Virus record (IMG/VR): IMGVR_UViG_3300035698_027145
Span: 1 to 64,000 of that record
Source of the DNA: a virus
Direction: 5' to 3' (one strand)
Length of the DNA stretch: 64,000 bases
The translations under genes were made by a program, and so were the position numbers. Positions 1-8,335 of this stretch are shown here, in pieces. Below the pieces are notes generated by a model, which did no database searches, was not told where the DNA came from, and saw nothing but the letters and a program-made list of their open reading frames with translations. The number at the start of each line of letters is the position of its first letter. The stretch's first letter is position 1.

Positions 1-2
1 AA

Positions 3-230
3 ATGAAGAAATTGATTGTTTGTTTAGTTTTATTGTTAATGTGTTCATCTGCTTTTGCATCAGATTACGATGTTCAAGAACAGAATTTTTGTAGTACGAC
101 TAGTTTAGAGATAGTCAGTCAGTATTATGATTTTTGTTTTTATGTTGATGAATATGGAGAGGGATATATGTGTGAGATATCCTCTTTAGAAGTTATGGCA
201 GATTATTTTTATATGTGTTGGTTAGATTAG
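3..230 (+). CDS. small exported protein with signal peptide
   Basis: The 75-residue product starts with a textbook signal peptide: MKK, a hydrophobic core of about 12 residues, then SSAFA followed by SDY, so signal peptidase I would cut near residue 19. The mature part of about 55 residues is acidic, rich in Tyr and Asp, and has four Cys (one close to the end), which suggests a disulfide-stabilised periplasmic or extracellular protein. I do not recognise the family. The gene sits 10 bases upstream of the next gene in the same direction. A phage protein exported by the host could act on the envelope or in superinfection control, but that is inference. The start codon lies at the window edge, so the ribosome site cannot be judged. 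Confidence 0.6.
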   Translation: MKKLIVCLVLLLMCSSAFASDYDVQEQNFCSTTSLEIVSQYYDFCFYVDEYGEGYMCEISSLEVMADYFYMCWLD

Positions 231-240
231 GAGAATTAAA

Positions 241-426
241 ATGGCATGGTCACAGGAAGAATTGAATGAGATACAAACGTATCTACAAATGTACGATAAG
301 ATGTTAGTATCAAAAAAGACAATTTGGGATAAATTGGGAATAGATGCTGATGCAGAGGAAAAAGAGTTAGAAAAAGACTTAGCATTCAGTAAAAAGATTG
401 ATACACAAATGAGAGGGCCGATTTAA
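241..426 (+). CDS. stand-alone portal C-terminal-like small protein
   Basis: The 61-residue protein reads like the C-terminal helical segment of a phage portal. Its residues 9-30 (core IQTYLQMYDKMLVSKKT) align with the portal of this same window (core IQTLMQMYDKGMVSAQT, coded near 24380-24430), and both continue into an acidic ...D.D...E....E..L stretch. The gene starts 10 bases after the previous stop behind GGAG and its stop overlaps the dUTPase start (TAATG). It is far too short to form a portal. It may be a duplicated fragment kept as an assembly or regulatory peptide, or a remnant of an old rearrangement. The similarity is seen directly; the role is unknown. Confidence 0.65.
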   Translation: MAWSQEELNEIQTYLQMYDKMLVSKKTIWDKLGIDADAEEKELEKDLAFSKKIDTQMRGPI

Positions 427-923
427 TGAATTTAGAGTTAGAAGAGCAGATTTTAGCTAATTGGCAGAAATATCAAATTCCAGTTAAAGTAAAGAAGTTA
501 GATCCAAGAGCTATAATCCCTCAGTATCATACTGATGGAGCTTGTGCTTTTGATATGCATGCTATTGTTGATGAAGGACAGGTTATTAGGGTTGAAGCTA
601 ATTCCCAAAAAATTCTTTCAACAGGCATATCTATGGCGATCCCTATGGGATATGAGCTAAGGGTTAGTCCTAGAAGTGGTCAAGCTTTCAAGCATCAGAT
701 CTCTATTAGGAACTCTCCTGGTATCTGTGACGCAGATTATCGTGGTGAGATAAAAGTTTGTTTTGTCAATAATGCAGATACTGTTTTTATTATTAATCCA
801 GGAGATAGGATTTGTCAGGTTAAATTGTCGATGGCTCCTAGAGCAGCTTTTGAAGAAGTTGATAGTCTTGATAAAACTGATCGTGGAGAAGGTGGTTTTG
901 GTAGTACAGGACAGGGAGTGTAA
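426..923 (+). CDS. dut: dUTP diphosphatase (dUTPase)
   Basis: This trimeric-type dUTPase hydrolyses dUTP to dUMP and pyrophosphate, keeping uracil out of phage DNA and feeding dTMP synthesis. All five family motifs are present in order in 165 residues: motif 1 near 37-46 (DGACAFDMHA), motif 2 near 82-88 (PRSGQAF), motif 3 near 97-109 (GICDADYRGE with the catalytic Asp), motif 4 near 125-134 (NPGDRICQ) and the Gly-rich motif 5 near 153-162 (RGEGGFGSTG). Length is normal for the family plus a short N-terminal extension of about 15 residues. The start overlaps the previous stop, indicating translational coupling. It is the only nucleotide-metabolism gene seen in the window and sits next to a homing endonuclease. 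Confidence 0.96.
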   Translation: MNLELEEQILANWQKYQIPVKVKKLDPRAIIPQYHTDGACAFDMHAIVDEGQVIRVEANSQKILSTGISMAIPMGYELRVSPRSGQAFKHQISIRNSPGICDADYRGEIKVCFVNNADTVFIINPGDRICQVKLSMAPRAAFEEVDSLDKTDRGEGGFGSTGQGV

Positions 924-959
924 GGGGTTTTGGATTTTAATAGAGGAATTTAGATTATT

Positions 960-998
960 TCTCCTAATTATATAAGTATTAGATATAAAATTAGGAGA
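960..998 (+). promoter_or_regulatory. hairpin sequestering the HNH gene ribosome site
   Basis: A perfect 10-bp inverted repeat pairs TCTCCTAATT (960-969) with AATTAGGAGA (989-998) across a 19-base AT-rich loop. The 3' arm contains the AGGAG (993-997) that would serve the downstream reading frame, so read-through RNA from the dUTPase side should hide it. T4 homing-endonuclease genes such as I-TevI are known to use such hairpins to block early translation; the function here is inferred. Confidence 0.65.
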
Positions 999-1003
999 TA
1001 AAT

Positions 1004-1687
1004 ATATATTCAGAAGTTAAAATAGATATTAAAAAAACAAAATGTTCGTATGGACATGATCCTTCGTCTTTATCTTATGGATCTCAAAAAAAAATAGTTG
1101 TTGAATGTTTAAATTGCCATAGAGTTATGACGAGGGAATATAGATATCGAGATAGCAAACATTCATGTCCTGTTCTAAAAGGTAATGAAAAGAGATGTTT
1201 TAAATGTGAAGAATTTAAAGATTTAAGCTTATTTAATAAAAACCCAAAAGGGACTGGAGGAGTTGCTAAAATGTGTAGAGAATGTTATAATTCTCATCCT
1301 TCTGTTCAAAAATGTGAGCTAGATAGAAGAATAAAAATAAGAGATTCATTAGAGAAGGATGTTGGATATTATATAAAAAGAAGAGAATATTCTATAAAAT
1401 ATAACTCTAAGAGAAAAGGGGTTCCGTATAATTTAGATTTTGATTTCTTATTAAATTTATGGGAAAAGCAAAAAGGAGAATGCTATTATACAGGTATTAA
1501 AATGGATAGGAAGACAAAGATACATAAATACCAGGCATGGGACGCTCCCTCTCTAGATAGAAAAGACCCAGGCAAGGGGTATATCAGGGAAAATGTAGTT
1601 TGGTGCATATCTTCTGTTAATTCGTTTAAACAAACTTTGACAGAAGAAGAATTTAAAGAGAAGATTAAAAAAATTCAATGGTGGTAG
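1004..1687 (+). CDS. HNH homing endonuclease with zinc-ribbon N-terminus
   Basis: The C-terminal half has the phage HNH signature: CYYTG near the middle, then SLDRKDPGKGYIRENVVWC and VNSFK, as in free-standing HNH homing enzymes that cut DNA and spread their own gene. The first ATG is at 1127 (186 residues), but the same frame is open back to a stop at 992-994 and the extra segment is protein-like with paired cysteines (KCSYGHD, then ECLNCH), matching the CxxC clusters after 1127. The only Shine-Dalgarno (993-997) points to ATA at 1004, so either a rare AUA start, an ATT-type start or an upstream frameshift is used; I list the long form. If wrong, the gene is 1127-1687. It stands alone between the dUTPase and a terminator. 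Confidence 0.75.
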   Translation: MYSEVKIDIKKTKCSYGHDPSSLSYGSQKKIVVECLNCHRVMTREYRYRDSKHSCPVLKGNEKRCFKCEEFKDLSLFNKNPKGTGGVAKMCRECYNSHPSVQKCELDRRIKIRDSLEKDVGYYIKRREYSIKYNSKRKGVPYNLDFDFLLNLWEKQKGECYYTGIKMDRKTKIHKYQAWDAPSLDRKDPGKGYIRENVVWCISSVNSFKQTLTEEEFKEKIKKIQWW

Positions 1688-1729
1688 TAGTTAAAATATA
1701 ATTTTACGTTTATTCGTAATCTCTCCCCT

Positions 1730-1763
1730 AAGCCCGTAGTATTAATTTACTATGGGCTTTTTT
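1730..1763 (+). terminator. rho-independent terminator
   Basis: An 11-bp stem with one G-T pair (AAGCCCGTAGT, 1730-1740, with ACTATGGGCTT, 1749-1759) and an 8-base loop is followed by a T run. It closes the HNH transcription unit. Confidence 0.85.
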
Positions 1764-1772
1764 AAAGGACTT

Positions 1773-1785
1773 TCCGATATAAAAG
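1773..1785 (+). promoter_or_regulatory. candidate class B promoter element
   Basis: TCCGATATAAAAG lies just after the terminator and 45 bases before the first gene of the tail cluster. Near-identical copies follow other terminators at 11682, 43233 and 48034, which suggests a phage late promoter core. No transcription data are available. Confidence 0.4.
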
Positions 1786-1830
1786 TAGAATATGTAATAG
1801 TAAAGGTTTTTATAAGAGAACTTAAAACAG

Positions 1831-3588
1831 ATGGCTAATAGAATTAAAATAGGTGTTGTAAGTGATCCTCACATTAGAGGGGTCGATGGTTATGGTTCTA
1901 GGGTAGTATATCACACGAAACCAGGTTTTAGGGTTTTTCCATTTCCTGACGAATCGGTTAGAAAAGCTGTAGAACAATTTAATACTGATGAGGTTCATCT
2001 AATGGTTATAAATGGAGACATAGTTCAAGATAATGATATTGAGGTGAGAAAATTGGCTTTTGCAGAATTAAGAGATATAATACAAGGACAAGGAAATCCC
2101 TCTTATGATTCTTTAAATGCTGATTTTTTATATACGATAGGGCATCATGATGTTGGAAGTGCTAGCTGGCAACTAGAAGATTGGGAATTGGTTTTTGACG
2201 AAGAAGATGGCTTGCAGTCTCTTATCCCTACGGGAGATAATGCTCCTCAAAATTGGTGGTGGAAAATAAAAACTACAGAAACAGAGGATTTAAATCCTCA
2301 CCCATTAGCGTATACAGTTGATCATACTTCAGGATTTAGATTGATTTTTTTAGCTGCGAGTTTTTCGGCATGTTATCTTACCGATACAGGAGAGTACTGG
2401 GATGATAATAATCCATCTCAAACAATAATAGGGACTCAATTAGAATGGATAGAACAAGTTGCTTTTAATACTACTCTACCAACAATAGTTTTTACCCATT
2501 CTCCAATTGTTAGTTATGGTAGCCCAGGGAAGAATAGTGGAGGATCGGTAAATAATCCTGGAGAGGTCGATGAAACCGCAAGAATACAGATAATGGATAT
2601 ATTTGACAGACAAGAAATTTCTCCAGTAGTTTTTCAAGGGCACCTTCATGTCGATGATAGTAAATTTATGTGGAATGGAGTTACGTACATAAGTTTAAGA
2701 GGGGACCTTTGGGGAGCAAATAGTACCGACCGAGATAGATATTCTCATATAGTGGCAGATATAACTTACCCTGCTTATGTTCTTGATGATGATTCTTGGG
2801 TAACTGACCCGTCTAATAATCCTCTACACAACCCATCAGCAGGAAAAGCTTTTACACATGTTAACGTACAAGGCTATGGCTATGACACAGACTATGATTC
2901 AGGAATATTATTAAATCGATGGATATTGAACGAAGCTGACGGAGAAACAGATATTATAGATGAAGCAGGCAGAAGCGATGGTGTCTCTACTATTCCAGTT
3001 GCTTCTGTTATAGCTCCTATCGGTAGTGGTCTTTATTTTGATGGGACACAAATGATTAAAGGCACTGATCTATTGGCTTTAAATTTTCCTATATCTATGT
3101 CAATATGGTTTAAGGCAGGGTCGTCTGTCTCCACTTCACATTTGGTGGGGTATACTGATGGAGTCTATTCTAATTATTTCGCGTTAGAGTTAAAGGTGGG
3201 AGGATATCCCAGGATGGTAACTAGAGAGTTAGGTTTGAAAAATTCACCAGAGAGCGTTAATACTTTTAATGATGAAAAATGGCATAACGTGGTAGGAGTA
3301 TGGGCATCTAATACTGAAAGAAATTTATATGTAGATGGAAAATTTGAAGCGACCCATAGTTCTGACTGGCCTATTCCCTCATCTTTTGATCATTGGTCTA
3401 TAGGGAGAAAAGACGCGGCTACAGATAGGCCATTTACTGGGTCATTAAACGATGCAAGAATATATTCAGGGATATTAACAGATAGAGAGATAAAGAGAAT
3501 GTATAATCAAGGTTTTAAAAGTTGGCAAGATCATGTTTCTCCAATTCCTATATATAGGGTCGGAACGAATGGAGGAATAGATGGCTAA
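1831..3588 (+). CDS. metallophosphoesterase-LamG virion protein, copy 1
   Basis: The N-terminal ~310 residues carry the calcineurin-like metallophosphoesterase metal ligands in order: SDPH (D12, H14), NGD (62-63), GHHD (104-107, a variant of GNHD), FTHSP (H223) and QGHLH (270-273). These enzymes hydrolyse phosphodiesters with two metal ions. The C-terminal ~210 residues form a LamG/concanavalin A-like lectin domain: YFDGTQ, SIWFKAG, WHNVVGVWA, LYVDGK and FTGSLNDARIYSGILTDREI. The architecture suggests a surface or tail-associated enzyme that binds glycans and cleaves phosphodiester-linked envelope or capsule polymers; this role is inferred. It opens the cluster behind a terminator and overlaps its paralogue by 8 bases. 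The start at 1831 has no strong Shine-Dalgarno (AAGAGAA upstream). Confidence 0.85.
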   Translation: MANRIKIGVVSDPHIRGVDGYGSRVVYHTKPGFRVFPFPDESVRKAVEQFNTDEVHLMVINGDIVQDNDIEVRKLAFAELRDIIQGQGNPSYDSLNADFLYTIGHHDVGSASWQLEDWELVFDEEDGLQSLIPTGDNAPQNWWWKIKTTETEDLNPHPLAYTVDHTSGFRLIFLAASFSACYLTDTGEYWDDNNPSQTIIGTQLEWIEQVAFNTTLPTIVFTHSPIVSYGSPGKNSGGSVNNPGEVDETARIQIMDIFDRQEISPVVFQGHLHVDDSKFMWNGVTYISLRGDLWGANSTDRDRYSHIVADITYPAYVLDDDSWVTDPSNNPLHNPSAGKAFTHVNVQGYGYDTDYDSGILLNRWILNEADGETDIIDEAGRSDGVSTIPVASVIAPIGSGLYFDGTQMIKGTDLLALNFPISMSIWFKAGSSVSTSHLVGYTDGVYSNYFALELKVGGYPRMVTRELGLKNSPESVNTFNDEKWHNVVGVWASNTERNLYVDGKFEATHSSDWPIPSSFDHWSIGRKDAATDRPFTGSLNDARIYSGILTDREIKRMYNQGFKSWQDHVSPIPIYRVGTNGGIDG

Positions 3589-5371
3589 AATAAGAATAGG
3601 AGAATTTAGCGATTGTCATTTTAATGTTGACGATTTTACAAACAGTAGAAGGCAGATTTATTACGATTCACCAGGTTGGAGACTTTTTTCTCCTGGACTT
3701 GCAGAAATATCTGTAGCCTTGGCGGTAACTACTTTTAATGAATATGCTGTTAATATCGCTGTGTGTAATGGGGATATTATAGACTCTATAGGTAATGCGT
3801 ATATTGGATTAGAACCATCTCTCCAGACAGATGCAATGAGGGTCGCTCTTCAAAGGTACGTTGAGACAATACAGAATCCAAATAATCCATTGAATTGCGA
3901 TATTTTTTATACAATGGGTCACCACGATATTAATAGTAATTTTGGTACAAAGTTGGAAAATTATAATATTTTCTTTGAAGAAATGGAGCCTATAATCCCG
4001 ATAGGACCTAATGCCCCTCAGAATCCTTGCTGGCCTTCAAGTGAAGGAGGCAATGACGCAGGAGAAGGCGCCTCTGTCAGTTATACTATTGATCACTCTA
4101 CAGGTTTTAGGTTGGTATTTATTCATACAGCTTATTCTTCTGGAACCTTAAATACTGTTTCGAGCTGGTATGATTCTGAGAATCCTTCTCAAATCGATTC
4201 AGGAATATTACTAGATTGGATATTAACAGTTGGGCTCGACACAGACCTTCCAGTTATAATATTCTCACATACTCCTATTGTTAGTGAAACCATGAGCCAA
4301 TGGAGCCTAACAGGGAATATCGGTGGTCAACTTGCCCGTGCCGAGCTTTCAGCTTTTATGGAGGCTATGCCTATTTGCCCAATTATATTTCAAGGACACC
4401 TCCATAATGATGACAGTAAGATAGTTATTAATGGAGTTCAATATTTAAATATACGAGGAGACCTACATGGTCATGATGAATTTAATGATGACGATAGGTA
4501 TTCTCATATAGTAGCAGATATAACTTATCCTGCTTATGTTTTATATGACGAATCATGGATAGATGACCCTTCTCTTGTTATTTCTAATCCATCAGCGGGA
4601 AAAGCCTTTATTCATACTTCTTTAAAAGGTTTTGGTTATGCAAGAGACTATGATTCGGGAATACTTTTAAATCATTGGAAATTAGATGAGGCAGATGGAG
4701 AGACAGTTATTATAGACGAAACAGGAAGAAGTAATGGAACGGCTCTTAATCCTGTTGTATCGGTTCCAGCCTTAAACGACTCAGGTATTTATTTTGATGG
4801 AACTCAATATATAGTTGGAGACGATATCCTTATTCAGGACTACCCCTTCACAATGTCTATATGGTTTAAAGTTAGTCATGATCCAGGCACTCATATGCAT
4901 ATGGTGGGATATAATTATACAGGGACTAGTTATTATTTTATTGGGCTAGAAATGAGTACTCTCGGATGGGTGAGAATGGTAACAGCTAATTCTCCTGAAT
5001 CAGGGTCAACTCCAAATAGTGGGGTTTTATATAATGATGGAAAATGGCATATGGCAACTGGAGTTTGGAAGTCTGAAACTGAAAGATATTTATATGTTGA
5101 TGGAGTTTTAAAAGAAACTGAAATTGGGGTAACTAAGACTTTAGCTACAAATTTAGACAATTGGACTATTGGTAAAAAAACAACCGATGGGTCAACTTAT
5201 CACAGACCATTTACAGGTACTTTAAACGATGCAAGAATATATTCAGGGATCTTAACAGATAGAGAAATAAAAAGAATGTATATGGCGGGAAAAAGAAAGT
5301 GGGGAAACAATGTAGGAGGAGGAAGTCCTCTTATACCACATAAAACAGGAATGTCAGGAGGCATAAGTTAA
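3581..5371 (+). CDS. metallophosphoesterase-LamG virion protein, copy 2
   Basis: This is a 596-residue paralogue of the preceding protein with the same two-domain layout. The metal ligands are conserved: SDCH, NGD, GHHD, FSHTP and QGHLH. The lectin part repeats YFDGTQ, SIWFKVS, WHMATGVWK, LYVDGV and FTGTLNDARIYSGILTDREI. The middle block after GHLH (YSHIVADITYPAYVL) and the end block around DREIKRMY are nearly identical between the copies, while surface loops differ. The pair therefore arose by tandem duplication and diverged, perhaps to widen the range of surface polymers handled. The start codon lies inside the end of copy 1 (ATGGCTAA), implying coupled translation. Confidence 0.85.
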   Translation: MAKIRIGEFSDCHFNVDDFTNSRRQIYYDSPGWRLFSPGLAEISVALAVTTFNEYAVNIAVCNGDIIDSIGNAYIGLEPSLQTDAMRVALQRYVETIQNPNNPLNCDIFYTMGHHDINSNFGTKLENYNIFFEEMEPIIPIGPNAPQNPCWPSSEGGNDAGEGASVSYTIDHSTGFRLVFIHTAYSSGTLNTVSSWYDSENPSQIDSGILLDWILTVGLDTDLPVIIFSHTPIVSETMSQWSLTGNIGGQLARAELSAFMEAMPICPIIFQGHLHNDDSKIVINGVQYLNIRGDLHGHDEFNDDDRYSHIVADITYPAYVLYDESWIDDPSLVISNPSAGKAFIHTSLKGFGYARDYDSGILLNHWKLDEADGETVIIDETGRSNGTALNPVVSVPALNDSGIYFDGTQYIVGDDILIQDYPFTMSIWFKVSHDPGTHMHMVGYNYTGTSYYFIGLEMSTLGWVRMVTANSPESGSTPNSGVLYNDGKWHMATGVWKSETERYLYVDGVLKETEIGVTKTLATNLDNWTIGKKTTDGSTYHRPFTGTLNDARIYSGILTDREIKRMYMAGKRKWGNNVGGGSPLIPHKTGMSGGIS

Positions 5372-5373
5372 TT

Positions 5374-5976
5374 ATGAAATTACAATTAGCAAAGGATAGT
5401 GCAAGTATAACAGTAAATATTTTTATACAAGACGCGTTAGCAAGCGATGGTAGCGGGTATACAGGTTTACAGGTTCTATTAGCACCTGTAGATGTAATAG
5501 CTTATTATGTTAAGCCCCAAAGTGCCCCTGTTCCAATTGCTTTAGTCCCAAATACAAACATAGGTCCGTGGCTATCAGGGGGGTTTGTGGAAGTAGATGC
5601 TGTTAATATGGCAGGGGTATATAGGATAGACATACCTGACGCTGCCTTTTCCACAGCCGCAGGTAAAGATAGTTCGGTTGTTATTATGCTATATGGAAAT
5701 ACAGGGATAACTATAGTTCCTACTTTATTAGAAATACAATTAGAAAGTGTAACCACAAAACTTGCCTCGGATGGACTTGACGATGTAAGTGTAGTAGAGC
5801 CTTCGGGTAGGGCGGTAACGTTTAGAGACATGATGGTTGCTACATGGATGAGATGGTATAATAAGGTAGATAAAACTTCTTCTCAGATTAGAGTTTATGA
5901 TAAAGATGGAAGTGCTGTCACGACTCAGACTCATACTCAATCAAGCGCAACAACAGCAGTAAATAAAGCTAATTAA
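5374..5976 (+). CDS. probable tail or baseplate structural protein
   Basis: The 200-residue protein begins 3 bases after the phosphoesterase stop. Its first ~130 residues look like an Ig-like beta sandwich of the type found in phage tail or baseplate proteins: alternating hydrophobic strands and the segment AGVYRIDIPDAAF followed by VVIMLYGNTG. A linker (DGLDDVSVVEPSGR) leads to a helical segment (TFRDMMVATWMRWYNKV) and a Ser/Thr-rich end. A similar Ig-like N-terminus occurs in the protein at 50856. I infer a virion component from fold pattern and position; no enzyme motif is visible. Confidence 0.6.
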   Translation: MKLQLAKDSASITVNIFIQDALASDGSGYTGLQVLLAPVDVIAYYVKPQSAPVPIALVPNTNIGPWLSGGFVEVDAVNMAGVYRIDIPDAAFSTAAGKDSSVVIMLYGNTGITIVPTLLEIQLESVTTKLASDGLDDVSVVEPSGRAVTFRDMMVATWMRWYNKVDKTSSQIRVYDKDGSAVTTQTHTQSSATTAVNKAN

Positions 5977-5993
5977 TATAGAAAGACATAAGT

Positions 5994-7937
5994 TTGGCAA
6001 TAACAAAAGATAATTTTGTGGTGGTATACGTTTGGGGCAATTTAGATAGTGAAGATTTAGCTAACTATTATATAAATGCTCATGGCATGACTACGCTCAA
6101 TAACGATCCATCAGCGAATAGCGGAATTACATCTAATAATATATATTGGCAAGTAGATGGACAAAAAATAGGCATACAAACTAGACTTACATCAGAAAAT
6201 TTAACAGAACAAGAATTTTTAGAAAACATAGAAGAACCTTTATTAGAAGCTTTAAATACGCAAGAGTTGATTAATAGAAATGTATGGGGAATCGTTTTAG
6301 GATATAAGATTCCTGGTGGATACTATAGCGGAGAAAACCCAAGTGGAATAGAGAGCGATAGGGTGTATTCTGCAACTTCTAGGATATCAAGAATAAAACA
6401 TACTTTTTCAGAAAAGACGCGAAATCCAGTATTTGGTAGACAAGTTTTTAAAAGATTTAATTCGGTTGATGCTGAGAATCTTTTAATAGTATCTAGAATA
6501 GATGGGCCAAATATTCAATTCGCTAAAAGTATAATTGATAAAGCAACTGTTCTAAATAAGCAAATATCTGCTAATGGTATTTTTTATCTTGATCCTTATT
6601 CTGATAGAGCGACTACGGGTGCTGCTGATTACACTGAGTTATTGCAAACATTTGAAACAGATATGCTTCCTACTCTTAATCTAAAACAGTGGATTACAAC
6701 ATTTCAAGATCCATACATAGATTCTACTATTCCTTTTGTAGAAGGAGATTCTTTTGTTTGGTCGTGGTTCTCTGATAGAGCTACAACAAATTTCTTCCAG
6801 AATAGCAATGCTTTAAGAATATTCTTTTATAATGCAGATTACGATGGAGGGTTTGAAGTAACAGAAGAAACAGGCAAGAGATGGCCTTATCTGGCTTTAG
6901 ATGCTGGCTATGTTGCTACAGCAGGCGCTACGTCTGATCCTACTATTGCAGGATTTTTAGATCCTAATTCTTTTTATTATTCTTTATTGAGAGGAGCATC
7001 TATAGGAGAGGCATTTTATTTTAGTTGTCCTCATTTAGATTGGACAGTAACTTTATTTGGAGATCCTTTAACAATTTGTTCTTTTCCAGGGGTAGAAATA
7101 GAGCCAGAAGAAGTTATAAATGAGCATGTGGTATGGGATATAATGTCAAAAGATCTAGCAAGATCGGCAGCTAATTTGTATAAGCAAGAATTAGAACTAA
7201 GAGATGCCGCTTATGAGATAGTAGATTTAACTAGTGATGGAAGTGAGGAAGGGTTAGATATTACAGACATATTGCTTTTAGCTCCTCCTTTTGAAGATCT
7301 TTTAGGATCATCTACTGGTGATGCTTCTATTATTTTATTATATCCAGCAAATGATTTATATATTATTAATCAAGCTTGGAGAGGAGAGTTGAAACCTCTT
7401 GTAAATAAATTATTTGATTTTCCTACTTTTAGATATACAGCAGGAGATCAGGCTATTCAATCTCCTCTTCTTAATGCTTATTTAGAAGAGCAAGGGTTTA
7501 GGATTAGTAGGCTATTATCTAATATAACTTCTGAAGCAAAGCCTATCGAGGAAGATAATTTATATCCTGAGGGATGGTGGGATCTTGAGTTTACTCTTCA
7601 GGATGATAATCCAAATGAATTTACAAATTATCATTTCTTCTTAGATGTTTATAGTGATGAAGAATTGACTAATCTCTTAATACACAAAGATAGCTTAGGA
7701 GTAAATAGTTGGTCATATGAGAAGGATAAAGAAACGTTTGTTAATTTAACGTTTAGCGGAGTTTCGTCTAGTTATATAGATAGAAAGGTTAGATATGAAA
7801 GTAGATTTGATTCTCTTATAGGAATAGACGAATATCTAACTAGAGGCGAAACATACTACTTCGTGGTTAGGCAATATAATTTAGAAACTCTTCAGGTTTA
7901 CGATGAAAGAGTTTTTGCAAATATAATTTACACATAG
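5994..7937 (+). CDS. TIGR03790-like protein in the tail cluster
   Basis: The 647-residue product resembles the TIGR03790 family of bacterial proteins of unknown function. Seen in order: a beta strand and helix with FVVVYVWGNLDSEDLANYY, NVWGIVLGYKIPGG, an ATSRIS segment, LIVSRIDGPN followed by a helix, IFYLDPYSD, and near 330-360 SLLRGASIGEAFYFS ending in LFGDPL. That ending and the strand order recall caspase/gingipain-like folds, but I see no certain Cys-His pair. Residues ~370-647 are a separate, probably structural region. The start is TTG at 5994, supported by an upstream GAAAGA like that of the next gene. Its presence among virion genes is unusual; role unknown. Confidence 0.6.
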   Translation: MAITKDNFVVVYVWGNLDSEDLANYYINAHGMTTLNNDPSANSGITSNNIYWQVDGQKIGIQTRLTSENLTEQEFLENIEEPLLEALNTQELINRNVWGIVLGYKIPGGYYSGENPSGIESDRVYSATSRISRIKHTFSEKTRNPVFGRQVFKRFNSVDAENLLIVSRIDGPNIQFAKSIIDKATVLNKQISANGIFYLDPYSDRATTGAADYTELLQTFETDMLPTLNLKQWITTFQDPYIDSTIPFVEGDSFVWSWFSDRATTNFFQNSNALRIFFYNADYDGGFEVTEETGKRWPYLALDAGYVATAGATSDPTIAGFLDPNSFYYSLLRGASIGEAFYFSCPHLDWTVTLFGDPLTICSFPGVEIEPEEVINEHVVWDIMSKDLARSAANLYKQELELRDAAYEIVDLTSDGSEEGLDITDILLLAPPFEDLLGSSTGDASIILLYPANDLYIINQAWRGELKPLVNKLFDFPTFRYTAGDQAIQSPLLNAYLEEQGFRISRLLSNITSEAKPIEEDNLYPEGWWDLEFTLQDDNPNEFTNYHFFLDVYSDEELTNLLIHKDSLGVNSWSYEKDKETFVNLTFSGVSSSYIDRKVRYESRFDSLIGIDEYLTRGETYYFVVRQYNLETLQVYDERVFANIIYT

Positions 7938-7946
7938 AAAGATATA

Positions 7947-8324
7947 ATGAGATTAGAAGATATATATAAAACATTAACAGATCTTATAGATAGCGTTTTG
8001 GTCAGGGGAGATGATATTGTTTCTTTTGTGGACAAAATGGAAGTTGATCTTAATAACTCAGAAATAGATTCTGAAGATATTAATAAATTAAGATTAGAAA
8101 ACCAAATCTTAGAGACATCTAATGTTTTAACTAAAAGACATAATTCGTATACGACACAGATGTTAAAATTTGCAGGTGTGTTACAAAGATATGTTGATCA
8201 AAATTATGAATCAGTTAATGATTTTCTTAGAAATAATGATATTAAAGTAAAAGTCGCATTTGCTTCTTTGTCTGAAGAGGTAGGTTTTCCTATTGATCCA
8301 GGCAATATAGAAGATGTGTCGTAG
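7947..8324 (+). CDS. small coiled-coil protein upstream of terminase
   Basis: The 125-residue protein is mostly helical, with an N-terminal amphipathic helix (LEDIYKTLTDLIDSVL), an acidic middle and a heptad-like stretch around INKLRLENQILETSNVL. It sits 12 bases before the terminase large subunit. That is where a small terminase subunit could be expected, but I see no helix-turn-helix, so this is only a positional guess. No family recognised. Confidence 0.5.
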   Translation: MRLEDIYKTLTDLIDSVLVRGDDIVSFVDKMEVDLNNSEIDSEDINKLRLENQILETSNVLTKRHNSYTTQMLKFAGVLQRYVDQNYESVNDFLRNNDIKVKVAFASLSEEVGFPIDPGNIEDVS

Positions 8325-8335
8325 GGAGAAAAGAA

